A stretch of 64,000 nt of DNA from Haloglycomyces albus DSM 45210 (lineage in GTDB: Bacteria; Actinomycetota; Actinomycetes; Mycobacteriales; Micromonosporaceae), in NCBI RefSeq assembly GCF_000527155.1, contig NZ_AZUQ01000001.1:2680168-2744167 (forward strand), in the 5' to 3' direction. The translations under genes were made by a program, and so were the position numbers. The notes beneath the pieces were generated by a model that made no database searches, was not told the origin of the DNA, and saw only the letters and a program-made list of their open reading frames with translations. Shown one piece after another: positions 8,118 to 16,472 of this stretch; the stretch's first letter is position 1; each line of letters begins with the position of its first letter.

Positions 8118-8165
8118 TGTGACCGAAGGAAACACCTTCGCGTCAACGACAAGGCTATGACGAAG

Positions 8166-8212
8166 AAAATGTGGGCTCGACGGACCATGAGGCTGCGTCG
8201 AGCCCACATTTT
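8166..8212. terminator. Bidirectional terminator, 17-bp perfect stem
   Basis: AAAATGTGGGCTCGACG (8166-8182) pairs perfectly with 8196-8212 across a 13-nt loop. The A-rich 5' side and T-rich 3' side give a U-tract in both directions. It lies between two convergent genes. Confidence 0.9.
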
Positions 8213-8234
8213 TCGTGCCGGGGAGGAACGATCC

Positions 8235-8867
8235 TTACTTCTCGGCTTCCACAACTCGGTCGGGAAGTGCATTGGCCAGGTCGTCGTTGACTCCACTGGG
8301 ATGACGCAAATCTTCGAACCCGGGGTTGGGGTTGAGAATTCCCGGTTGAACATGGGTGGTGCGTGATACCCAATCTCCTACGTCCGGGGTGTCTTCAAAG
8401 AAGTCACACCACTGCTGTTCGTCGTTGGCGGTGTTCTTACTCGGGGCGTCGGCCCAGAGGCGAATCCAGGTCTGAGTGGTGGCCTCTTCGCTGTACTGCG
8501 GGAGCAGTATGCTGGGGCGAAGCAAGTGGAGGGCGAAATTTCCCATGGATGCGGCGATTTCGCGAGTGGTGGCCCCTTCGGCACGCATCATGGTGAAAGC
8601 GCCCGGCGCGTTGTAGATGGTCTCGAGAAGTGGGTCGGTCAACTCCACTTTATCGATCTTAATCGATCCAACTTGGGGAAGTTTTGTCGTGCCGAGGTCG
8701 TAAGCCATGCCGTCGAAACGAAAGTGCTTTTTAATTCCCTGGTAATGCGGTTCGCTGTACAGCGTGACAACGGGGGCTCGTACCAGGTGTTGGCGAAACG
8801 CTATAGCGCTGCCCAGCACGGCACCGGTGGCCAAGGCGGCGGTGAGAATCTTGGAGCTCTTGCGCAC
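8235..8867 (-). CDS. Membrane-anchored or secreted protein, possible beta/gamma-crystallin-like segment
   Basis: The protein has 210 aa. The GTG at 8867 is chosen because AAGGA lies 7 nt upstream; a TTG 27 nt earlier lacks such a site. The N-terminus (RKSSKILTAALATGAVLGSAIAF) is a signal peptide or signal anchor. Residues about 33-75 (VVTLYSEPHYQG...) resemble the first Greek-key strand pattern of beta/gamma-crystallins, though the match is short. The remainder is not recognised and holds one cysteine. It faces the carboxypeptidase gene and lies downstream of the Hsp70-like gene on the same strand, 259 bp away, so co-transcription is possible but not shown. Confidence 0.65.
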   Translation of the reverse strand: MRKSSKILTAALATGAVLGSAIAFRQHLVRAPVVTLYSEPHYQGIKKHFRFDGMAYDLGTTKLPQVGSIKIDKVELTDPLLETIYNAPGAFTMMRAEGATTREIAASMGNFALHLLRPSILLPQYSEEATTQTWIRLWADAPSKNTANDEQQWCDFFEDTPDVGDWVSRTTHVQPGILNPNPGFEDLRHPSGVNDDLANALPDRVVEAEK

Positions 8868-9126
8868 TGTCCAATCCTTACTGTTCGAAACCAAAGTCGT
8901 ATTTCGATTATCGTAGTTCGTCGCCAGTGGTCGACCAACAGTGAGGTGTGATGATGCAGTGGTGTCCCGTCATTGGGCTATTCGCGTCAAGCGAAGGGAT
9001 GATCGAGCGAGCTGACCGTGCGGTGGTAATGCGATGGCTTCATCGGAATTGTGGATAGCGTCGACCCCGGCTTGACGTATGGGTGGACGTCCAGCTGTGG
9101 GTATTGCCTGAGACGTCTGTGCGGTT

Positions 9127-11769
9127 TCAATAGCGACTTGGACCGTCTCGGAAACGATATACTTGAATTCCCTCTTCATGCAGGCACACCAGGTTGACGT
9201 CTGAAACATCGCAGCCCCAATGTGTGAAGTCCTCTGCGATCACCGTGCTGCTACCGTCCTGCACTCCCAACCCGATGATCGAACCGGCATTGTCCGAATC
9301 ATCGGCATTGCTTCGATAGGGATATTTGATGGCGCTGGCATTGTCGATGGGTCTATAGGGTGTGCCGTCACTTCGCCCAATCTGTTCGAATTGTTCATCC
9401 AAGACGACCGTGTAGCCATCGGAATTCATGTCTTGGCTAAGCAGAACGCGATTACCGACAGCTGTTATTTGGAAAATCATTTGAAACTCGTCATCGGAGC
9501 TGTAGACCCATTCTTCCGCCTCGAAGTCATAGACCCGGAAGGATTCACCGACTGACGAATCGTCGTTTCTGCTTTCCAGGACACAGACACGGGTCTTACC
9601 ACATACCACCAATCCCAACATGCCTTGAACGCCAGGATCGTCAATCTGAGCGGTATCGACGGACGACAGATCGTCGGACTCATAAACGTCAAGGGTGTAT
9701 CCGTTGTCATTGGAGCCGACGAACACTTTGTCGTTAAAGACCAAATAATAATCGTACGGTTTCCCTATCTTCCCTTCGGTGACCATGGTGCGTTCCTCCA
9801 CGTCGTAGAGGTGGAACGTCTCGCTCCCGTCGTCCTGAACGGTCGTCCACCACACGCGGCCGTTGTTTTGGTCGGTGTACGGTTGCCCCTCGACGTATCC
9901 GTCATCAAGTGCGTAGCCGTAGTCATTAAGGGACTTAGCACCCGGGCTGGCTTGAAAGGCATAGAATTCCTTGCCGGACTCGTCGTATATGGAAAAACTC
10001 AATTTCCCTTCGCGTATCGACAGGATATTGTCGTTGAGTCGTTTCCCATACCTGTCCGTGGTTACCGCTGTGCGCAGGTCTCCGGTCGAGGCGTCCACAA
10101 AACGCCATTCGTAGTCGGTGTCGGAACAGTCATCGGATTCGGGTACGGTGCGGCGGGACAAGATCATGTCGTCTCCGGCCGTGATGTTGTACCAATTACA
10201 GGCCTCAAGATTGTCGTCGGTTTCCCATAGGACTTTCCCGGTGGTCACGTCGATGGCCTGTAGATAGAGGACGTCGCGGTCGTTGGGTCCGCCCTCGTCT
10301 TCCACATACGACACGTAGGCGGTATCGCCACGCACATCGACGTCATTGGCATCGACGTCGTCGGATTTATAGGCGATGGTGTCGCCGACGGTCTCCAGCG
10401 AAACAAACGGACGCTGCACGTACTGCTCCCGCAGTAGGAAAAACGCCAAGGGTGTGGCGATGGCGGCGACGGCGACGACCGCGATCGCCGCGTACAGCCA
10501 CTTACGGCCCTTCTTACGCGGCGCAGCCGCGGGGATGGGGTAGGTCTGATCACCCGCCGGTGGCGGCGGGGTTTGGGGTGGCAGAGACTGTTGCGGCGAC
10601 AGGCCCGCCTCCGGCGTCGCCGGACCCTGCCCAGGGGACGGTTGTGGTTGTGGTGTTGGTGCCGGTGGGGACTGCGGTGGTGACTGGACCCGCTGCCGAG
10701 TCTGGACGGCTCGTATCGCGCCTTCCGACACCGGCAATTCCGGTTGCTCCAGGACTGTGGGCGCGATGGCGACCTGTTCGTGCAACACCTGCGCCACCAA
10801 CGGCAGGCGCGATGAGCCGCCCACCAGAAACACCCCGGCAATCTGATGAGGACCGTAACCTGAGGCGGTCAATACCCGCTTCAACTCACCCGCACCCCGT
10901 GCCAGGAGTGGCCGAGCGAGCTGGTCCAACTCCGCCCGCGTCAAATGAAACGCCTGATCGACTCCGGGGATGGTAATCGGTGCTACCGAGGAGCGCGACA
11001 GCATCTCCTTGGCGCCTCGCACGTCCTTCCACAGTGTCCGCCGGTCGCGCAGCTCCACCGGGCTGGAGGGATGCTGCAGCGTCTTCCACGCCTCGGGGTG
11101 ACTGTCGGCGACGGTGGCCCCCAAATGCTCCACCAACGCCGCGTCCACATCCAAGCCACCGAGATCGGCCAACCCACCCTCGGAGACGACGCGGAAGCCA
11201 CCCGCACCGTCGGGGGCGACCACGGCGATATCGAGGGTGCCGCCGCCGAAGTCGAACACCGCCAACGCCTGCCCGGCCTCGACGGGATGGTCGAGGCGAT
11301 CAGCGTAATAATAGGCCGCCCCGACCGGTTCGGGCACGATCTGCACGGGCGGATACCCCGCCGCCGCGGCCGCGTCCTGCAACACCGCGCGCCGCCGCTC
11401 GCCCCATTCGGCCGGGCAGGTCAACACCGTCGCCGGCAGCGACCCGACCGACTCGACCGCCGCGGAGGCGACCCGCCGCAAAATCCCGGCAAACGCCTGC
11501 GCGACCGAAATATCACGCTCTCCCAGCAGGATGAATCCGTCGTTGATGCGTTGTTTGGGGTTGGGTTCGTATCGTTCCGGCTCGGCCGCCGCCATCGCTT
11601 CGGCGTCCCGCCCGGTATGCAGCGTGCCCGCCTGGTCGAGAAAGATCGACGACGGCATGATGGGCGAGCCGTCGAACAACAACGGACGCGTACGCCCGTC
11701 AGGCCACTGGATAACGGCAACGGTATGCGACGTACCGAGATCAACGCTGAGAAGGTAACCGGGAGACAT
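9127..11769 (-). CDS. Hsp70-type ATPase fused to an extracellular propeller-like domain
   Basis: The protein has 880 aa. Residues 1-350 are an actin/Hsp70 ATPase domain: phosphate-1 loop VDLGTSHTVAV (9-19), phosphate-2 loop VFDFGGGTLDIAVV (171-184), and adenosine loop GVFLVGGSSRLPLV (312-325). The Hsp70 peptide-binding domain is absent. A Pro/Gln-rich linker (362-418) leads, after basic RKKGRK, to one membrane helix (424-446). Residues 447-880 are rich in acidic and aromatic residues, with recurring segments such as LQAIDVTTGKVLWETDD that resemble PQQ-type propeller blades. By the positive-inside rule the ATPase is cytoplasmic and the propeller outside. It may sense something outside the cell. 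Hsp70-like membrane proteins are known in actinomycetes, but their function is not. Confidence 0.88.
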   Translation of the reverse strand: MSPGYLLSVDLGTSHTVAVIQWPDGRTRPLLFDGSPIMPSSIFLDQAGTLHTGRDAEAMAAAEPERYEPNPKQRINDGFILLGERDISVAQAFAGILRRVASAAVESVGSLPATVLTCPAEWGERRRAVLQDAAAAAGYPPVQIVPEPVGAAYYYADRLDHPVEAGQALAVFDFGGGTLDIAVVAPDGAGGFRVVSEGGLADLGGLDVDAALVEHLGATVADSHPEAWKTLQHPSSPVELRDRRTLWKDVRGAKEMLSRSSVAPITIPGVDQAFHLTRAELDQLARPLLARGAGELKRVLTASGYGPHQIAGVFLVGGSSRLPLVAQVLHEQVAIAPTVLEQPELPVSEGAIRAVQTRQRVQSPPQSPPAPTPQPQPSPGQGPATPEAGLSPQQSLPPQTPPPPAGDQTYPIPAAAPRKKGRKWLYAAIAVVAVAAIATPLAFFLLREQYVQRPFVSLETVGDTIAYKSDDVDANDVDVRGDTAYVSYVEDEGGPNDRDVLYLQAIDVTTGKVLWETDDNLEACNWYNITAGDDMILSRRTVPESDDCSDTDYEWRFVDASTGDLRTAVTTDRYGKRLNDNILSIREGKLSFSIYDESGKEFYAFQASPGAKSLNDYGYALDDGYVEGQPYTDQNNGRVWWTTVQDDGSETFHLYDVEERTMVTEGKIGKPYDYYLVFNDKVFVGSNDNGYTLDVYESDDLSSVDTAQIDDPGVQGMLGLVVCGKTRVCVLESRNDDSSVGESFRVYDFEAEEWVYSSDDEFQMIFQITAVGNRVLLSQDMNSDGYTVVLDEQFEQIGRSDGTPYRPIDNASAIKYPYRSNADDSDNAGSIIGLGVQDGSSTVIAEDFTHWGCDVSDVNLVCLHEEGIQVYRFRDGPSRY

Positions 11770-12087
11770 AGGTATCAGGTTAGGACACGGTATCCCGGCC
11801 CCACAATGTCAATCAATGAACGTGGAGTGCAGTCCGCTTTCGGAGACGGCAAAGGATAAAACGATCGGACCGGGCCGTACACAAGGTTGCGTCCATACCG
11901 AATCGTTCCGGGCATCGTACTTGAAATATTAAGCGGCATCGGTGCCTTAGTATGTGATCTGGCGCCTGCCCTTAGAATTTCATCCCATGGAAATTGATTC
12001 CGATAGCGCGTATTCAAAGTGCTGTATAAATACGACGGACGTGCCGTCTATGGTTGATTCGGCCGTGCACAGAGCAACGGAGCGTCG
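11770..12087. other. Divergent intergenic region
   Basis: This 318-bp region lies between the Hsp70-like gene and the first CNNM-type gene. The right half is AT-richer (11925-12040), as expected for promoters. I see no gene and no strong repeat. Confidence 0.5.
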
Positions 12088-13452
12088 ATGACTGCTTCGT
12101 GGATTCTTCTCTCCCTGGTCGTCTTCCTGATCGCTGCGAACGCCCTTTTTGTGGCTGCCGAATTCTCCTTGGTGGCCGTCGATCGTCCGACGATCGCGAA
12201 CCTGGCGGATGACGGCGACCGCAGGGCGAAATCCGTGCGTTCGGCGCTGAGAACGCTGTCTACACAACTTTCAGGTGCGCAGTTGGGCATTACGATCACC
12301 AGCCTGGTGGTGGGGTCCATCGCAGAACCGTCGATCGCGACACTCCTGCGCGGTGGCCTGGAACCGTTCGCGCTACCGGACGGCGCCGCCTTGGCGGTAT
12401 CGATGACCGCCGCGTTTCTGATTGCCACCACCGCCCAAATGGTGTTCGGTGAGTTGGTTCCGAAGAACTGGGCCATTGCGGAACCGGTTAAGGTCGGCCG
12501 TTCCGTTGCCGGCGCACAGCGGGGGTTTAGCTGGGTGAGCAAGCCACTGATCGCATTCCTTAATGGTGCTGCCAACACCATTGTCCGACGATTGGGAATC
12601 GAGCCGCAGGAAGAGCTGGCTTCCGCTCGCTCTGCCCAGGAATTGGCCGCGTTGGCCACTCGATCGGCCGACCAAGGGATGCTCGAAAGCGATGTTGCTC
12701 AAAGGGTCGCGCATTCGATCGCACTCGGGGAGCGTACTGCCGCGGATGCCATGACTCCCCGACCGCGGGTTCATTTCGTAGACGATGTGGACACGGCCGC
12801 CGATGTTCTCGACCTGGCTGCCAGGACGGGCTATTCACGATTCCCGCTGGTGGGGGAGACGGTTGACGACATCCTCGGGGTTGTGCATTTCAAACATGCT
12901 CTGACCGTTCCGCGCAGTGAACGTGGTTCGACCCCGGTAGGCGAGATCGCCGTGCCGGTCAGGTCCCTACCCGCGGTGATGCGGTTGGACTCGGTGCTCG
13001 AGCGTTTGAGAGAGGGAATCGCATTGGCAGTCGTCGTCGACGAATACGGCGGTACGGACGGAATCGTCACACTTGAGGACATCATAGAGGAGATCGTGGG
13101 CGGTATCGCCGATGAGCAGGACCGTCCGGAGTCGCGCGCTCGTCGATTGGAGGGGGATCGTTGGTCCTTGCCGGGAATGATACGTCCAGACGAAGCCGGA
13201 GAGGCAGTGAGTATGCGCTTGCCGGAAGGGACGGAATCAGACACGCTCAGTGGCTTGCTAACGGAACGTCTTGAGCGTTTTCCTGAACCTGGTGACGCGA
13301 TTACGGTGGAGGCCTCCGACCTCGCTCATGTGGACGAAAGTGGTCTGCCGCTTCCGATCATCGTTCGGATGACAGTGGAATCAGTGGACGGACATCGAGC
13401 CGAGCAAGTGATATTGGAACGTGTCGAACCGGTGGAGGATGTCGATGTCTGA
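12088..13452 (+). CDS. CNNM/CorC-family (hemolysin-like) membrane protein with CBS domains
   Basis: The protein has 454 aa. The order is an N-terminal DUF21/CNNM membrane domain (about 1-190, including AQLGITITSLVVGSIAEPS), a CBS pair (about 210-345, with EYGGTDGIVTLEDIIEEIVG), and a CorC/HlyC C-terminal domain (about 355-445). This family is linked to magnesium or cobalt efflux and membrane stress tolerance; the CBS pair probably binds adenine nucleotides. GGAG lies 5 nt before the ATG. It overlaps the next gene, a shorter paralogue, so the two probably work as a pair. Confidence 0.92.
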   Translation: MTASWILLSLVVFLIAANALFVAAEFSLVAVDRPTIANLADDGDRRAKSVRSALRTLSTQLSGAQLGITITSLVVGSIAEPSIATLLRGGLEPFALPDGAALAVSMTAAFLIATTAQMVFGELVPKNWAIAEPVKVGRSVAGAQRGFSWVSKPLIAFLNGAANTIVRRLGIEPQEELASARSAQELAALATRSADQGMLESDVAQRVAHSIALGERTAADAMTPRPRVHFVDDVDTAADVLDLAARTGYSRFPLVGETVDDILGVVHFKHALTVPRSERGSTPVGEIAVPVRSLPAVMRLDSVLERLREGIALAVVVDEYGGTDGIVTLEDIIEEIVGGIADEQDRPESRARRLEGDRWSLPGMIRPDEAGEAVSMRLPEGTESDTLSGLLTERLERFPEPGDAITVEASDLAHVDESGLPLPIIVRMTVESVDGHRAEQVILERVEPVEDVDV

Positions 13453-14461
13453 ATTGATCGCGATATTGTTGACCGTTGTGCTGTTGGCGGGTAACGCGTT
13501 TTTCGTCGGTTCCGAGTTCGCGCTCTTGGCCGTCAGGCGTTCCCAGATCGAGTTGCGCGCAACCGAGGGATCTCGTATTGCCAAACTAACCCTCAAGGCC
13601 ATCGAACGGGTGTCATTGATGATGGCGGGGGCACAACTTGGTATCACCGCCTGTTCGTTGGGGCTCGGAGCCATCGGTGAACCGGCCATTGCGGCGCTGA
13701 TCGAACAGCCGATGAGGGCCGTTGGAATTACCGGCGCGCTCCTGCACGGTATGGCCTTCACAATTGCGATGAGCATAGTGGTGTTCCTTCACATGGTGTT
13801 GGGGGAAATGGTTCCTAAGAACATCGCAATTGCCGGACCGGAACGCTCGGCCATGGCGCTTGGGCCGATACTTTACGGCATGGTACTCATTCTGCGGCCG
13901 TTCATCGCCCTACTCAACGGGTTCTCGAACCTTGTTCTCCGGCTATTCCGCGTGGAGCCGAAGGACGAGGTCGCGTCTGCATTCACCGCGGAGGAGGTCT
14001 CTGCGTTCATCGCCGAGTCCCATCGTGAAGGTTTGTTGGATGAAGAAGAACGTCGACTTCTGTCCACCGCTATCGAACTCGACAGCGAAACCTTGTCCTC
14101 AGCGCTTGTACCGTTGAACCACCTTGTCGCACTACCGCATCGCGCCACGCCTGCTCAGGCGGAGGCAGAATTTCTGCGGACGGGATTCTCCCGCTTTCCC
14201 CTCGCCGACGACAACGGAGTCCTGAACCGGTACGTACACCTGAAAGACCTGCTTGGACTCACCGAATCGGTTGCAGAGGAGCCCATTCCGTACTCCCGAA
14301 CACGACCGTTGTCTGTTCTATCGGTCGATACCGCACTCGACGATGCGCTTGATCGTATGCAGGCGGACGGTGCTCACCTTGCATTGGTGGAGGAAAACGG
14401 CGATACGATCGGTGCTGCCATGCTTGGCAGCGTAGTGCAACGTCTGGCGGGAACCCGATAG
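13445..14461 (+). CDS. CNNM/CorC-family membrane protein, shorter paralogue
   Basis: The protein has 338 aa from the ATG at 13445, 6 nt after GGAGG; it overlaps the upstream gene by 8 nt. It has a DUF21/CNNM membrane domain (LAGNAFFVGSEFALLAV ... GAQLGITACSLGLGAIGEPA) and a CBS pair, but lacks the CorC/HlyC C-terminal domain of its neighbour. The same two-gene long/short arrangement occurs in many actinobacteria. Translation is probably coupled. The following 226 bp (14462-14687) hold no gene. Confidence 0.9.
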   Translation: MSELIAILLTVVLLAGNAFFVGSEFALLAVRRSQIELRATEGSRIAKLTLKAIERVSLMMAGAQLGITACSLGLGAIGEPAIAALIEQPMRAVGITGALLHGMAFTIAMSIVVFLHMVLGEMVPKNIAIAGPERSAMALGPILYGMVLILRPFIALLNGFSNLVLRLFRVEPKDEVASAFTAEEVSAFIAESHREGLLDEEERRLLSTAIELDSETLSSALVPLNHLVALPHRATPAQAEAEFLRTGFSRFPLADDNGVLNRYVHLKDLLGLTESVAEEPIPYSRTRPLSVLSVDTALDDALDRMQADGAHLALVEENGDTIGAAMLGSVVQRLAGTR

Positions 14462-14687
14462 GCCACTCGGAGACCGTCGGATCTGTAGCGGCTACGGCGG
14501 AAAGGTTCCGTTTCGTTGAGTTGGCACCTAATATGCCGTTTCTAACGACGCCATTCCGTCCGGATACATGGTGGATTGTTGCCGTGCGGTTGCTTCCAAG
14601 CGCGCCGCCTGGGTATTGCGGAAGGGAAGAACATCTGCGGGCCCGGCGCCGGCTGGGAAGCGTAACACCTGGGACGTCACTACATTG

Positions 14688-16472
14688 TTACCTGCCTGCC
14701 TCGAACTGGGCCTCATAGAGTCTCGCGAAGGCGCCGTCCGCCGCGACCAGATCCTCATGGGTGCCCTGTTCGACCACGCGGCCGTGCTCCATGACGACGA
14801 TCCTGTCGGCGTCTCGGATCGTGGAGAGACGGTGGGCGATAACGAAGCTCGTGCGTCCGCTTCGCAGCTTCACCATCGCCTGCTGCACAAGCATTTCCGT
14901 GCGGGTATCGACCGCGCTCGTCGCCTCGTCCAGCACCAGGATCTGCGGGCTGACCAACACCGCCCTCGCGATCGTCAACAGCTGGCGCTCACCCGCACTC
15001 AAATCTCCGTCCTCGCCGGTCAAAACCGTGTCGTAGCCGCCCGGGAGCGTACGAATGAAATGATCCGCATGCGCTTCTCGTGCCGCCGACTCGACCTCCG
15101 CACGAGTCGCGTTCGGCCTTCCGTAAGCGATGTTCTCCGCGATCGTCCCCTCGAACAACCATGTATCCTGCAGCACCATACCCACGCGCGAGCGCAGGTC
15201 CTTCCGTGCGATATCGGTCGTCTTCGTGCCGTCGATGGTGATACAGCCTTCGCGGGTCTCGTAGAAGCGCATGAACAGGTTCACCAGCGTGGTCTTCCCC
15301 GCGCCCGTCGGTCCGACGATCGCAACCGTCTGGCCCGGTTCGACCTTCAGGTTCAGGTCCTCGATGAGCGGTTCGTCTTCCTTGTAACGGAAGGAGACGC
15401 CATCGAAGACGACGGATCCGGCGATGTCGGCGTCAAGCTCCACACTCACCGAGTCGGGTTCCTGCTCTTCCTCGTCGAGAAAATCGAAGACCCTCTCGGC
15501 ACTCGCGATCGCGCTCTGTATCTGCCCCACCAGGGAAGTGAGCATGGTGACCGGGTTCTGCAGCTGCGTCACGTATTGCAGGAAAGCTTGGATCTCTCCC
15601 ACGCTGATGGTTCCGTTGGCAATGCGGAAGCCGCCGATGACGGCGACGACTATGAATTGCAACGAACCGACCAGTTGCATGATCGGACCCATCAAGTGGG
15701 AGAGGAACTGCGCTTTCGTGGAGGTTTGGTACAGGTCCTCGTTCAACTCGTTGAAATCATGGGTGAGTTTCCCGTGTCGCCCGAACGAGGTGACCACGTC
15801 GTGGCCACTGTAGGTCTCCTCGACCTGGCCGTTGATCTGTCCCGTCAGCGACCATTGCCGTTTGAAAATCGGCTGTGAGACCTTACCGATCTTCACCACC
15901 CCGTACAGTCCGACGGGCAACAACGCCAGTACGAGCAGTGTCAGCAATGGCGAGATGGTGAACATGACGATCGGTACCGCGACGATCATCGTCAGTCCGG
16001 TAAGGACGCGTTGTGTGACGATTTGGAAGATCGACGAGAGGTTGTCGACGTCGTTGGTCACTCGGGAGATCACTTCGCCACGCGTACGCGAGTCGAAGTA
16101 GGACAACGGCAACCGTGCGATCTTGTCGTCGGCGTCGGCCCGCAGTGACCGCGCGACGCCCTGGGCGACACGCGCGACGAGGCGACCGCTGACGACACCG
16201 AAGACCCACCCCGCGAGACCGAGTGCGGCGGCCATACCAACGAACAGGCCGATGCGGCCCATGTCAACGGAGTCCTCCGCCAGCCCGTTGAGGAGCGTAT
16301 CGGTGGCCCGGCCGAGGATGCTTGGTACGGCGACGGAAGCACCGACCGTACCGAGAACGGTGACGGCCATGGCGATCAGCGGCCACCGATGCCGTCGGAC
16401 TCGGCCGAGGAATCGGCGGAATGTGGCGGTAAAGGCCGTAGGCTTGCTTCCCTCTGGGATGTGGTGTGTCAT
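14688..16472 (-). CDS. ABC exporter subunit B, consensus Walker B, altered signature
   Basis: The protein has 594 aa with a six-helix exporter domain followed by a nucleotide-binding domain. Walker A GPTGAGKTT (about 384-392), Walker B LVLDEATSAVD with the catalytic Glu, and the switch His (IAHRLST) are all intact. The signature is LSAGERQ instead of LSGGQ. It overlaps the other subunit's stop by 4 nt (ATGA), so translation is coupled. Together they have the pattern of heterodimeric multidrug exporters with one hydrolytic and one degenerate ATP site. Confidence 0.93.
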   Translation of the reverse strand: MTHHIPEGSKPTAFTATFRRFLGRVRRHRWPLIAMAVTVLGTVGASVAVPSILGRATDTLLNGLAEDSVDMGRIGLFVGMAAALGLAGWVFGVVSGRLVARVAQGVARSLRADADDKIARLPLSYFDSRTRGEVISRVTNDVDNLSSIFQIVTQRVLTGLTMIVAVPIVMFTISPLLTLLVLALLPVGLYGVVKIGKVSQPIFKRQWSLTGQINGQVEETYSGHDVVTSFGRHGKLTHDFNELNEDLYQTSTKAQFLSHLMGPIMQLVGSLQFIVVAVIGGFRIANGTISVGEIQAFLQYVTQLQNPVTMLTSLVGQIQSAIASAERVFDFLDEEEQEPDSVSVELDADIAGSVVFDGVSFRYKEDEPLIEDLNLKVEPGQTVAIVGPTGAGKTTLVNLFMRFYETREGCITIDGTKTTDIARKDLRSRVGMVLQDTWLFEGTIAENIAYGRPNATRAEVESAAREAHADHFIRTLPGGYDTVLTGEDGDLSAGERQLLTIARAVLVSPQILVLDEATSAVDTRTEMLVQQAMVKLRSGRTSFVIAHRLSTIRDADRIVVMEHGRVVEQGTHEDLVAADGAFARLYEAQFEAGR

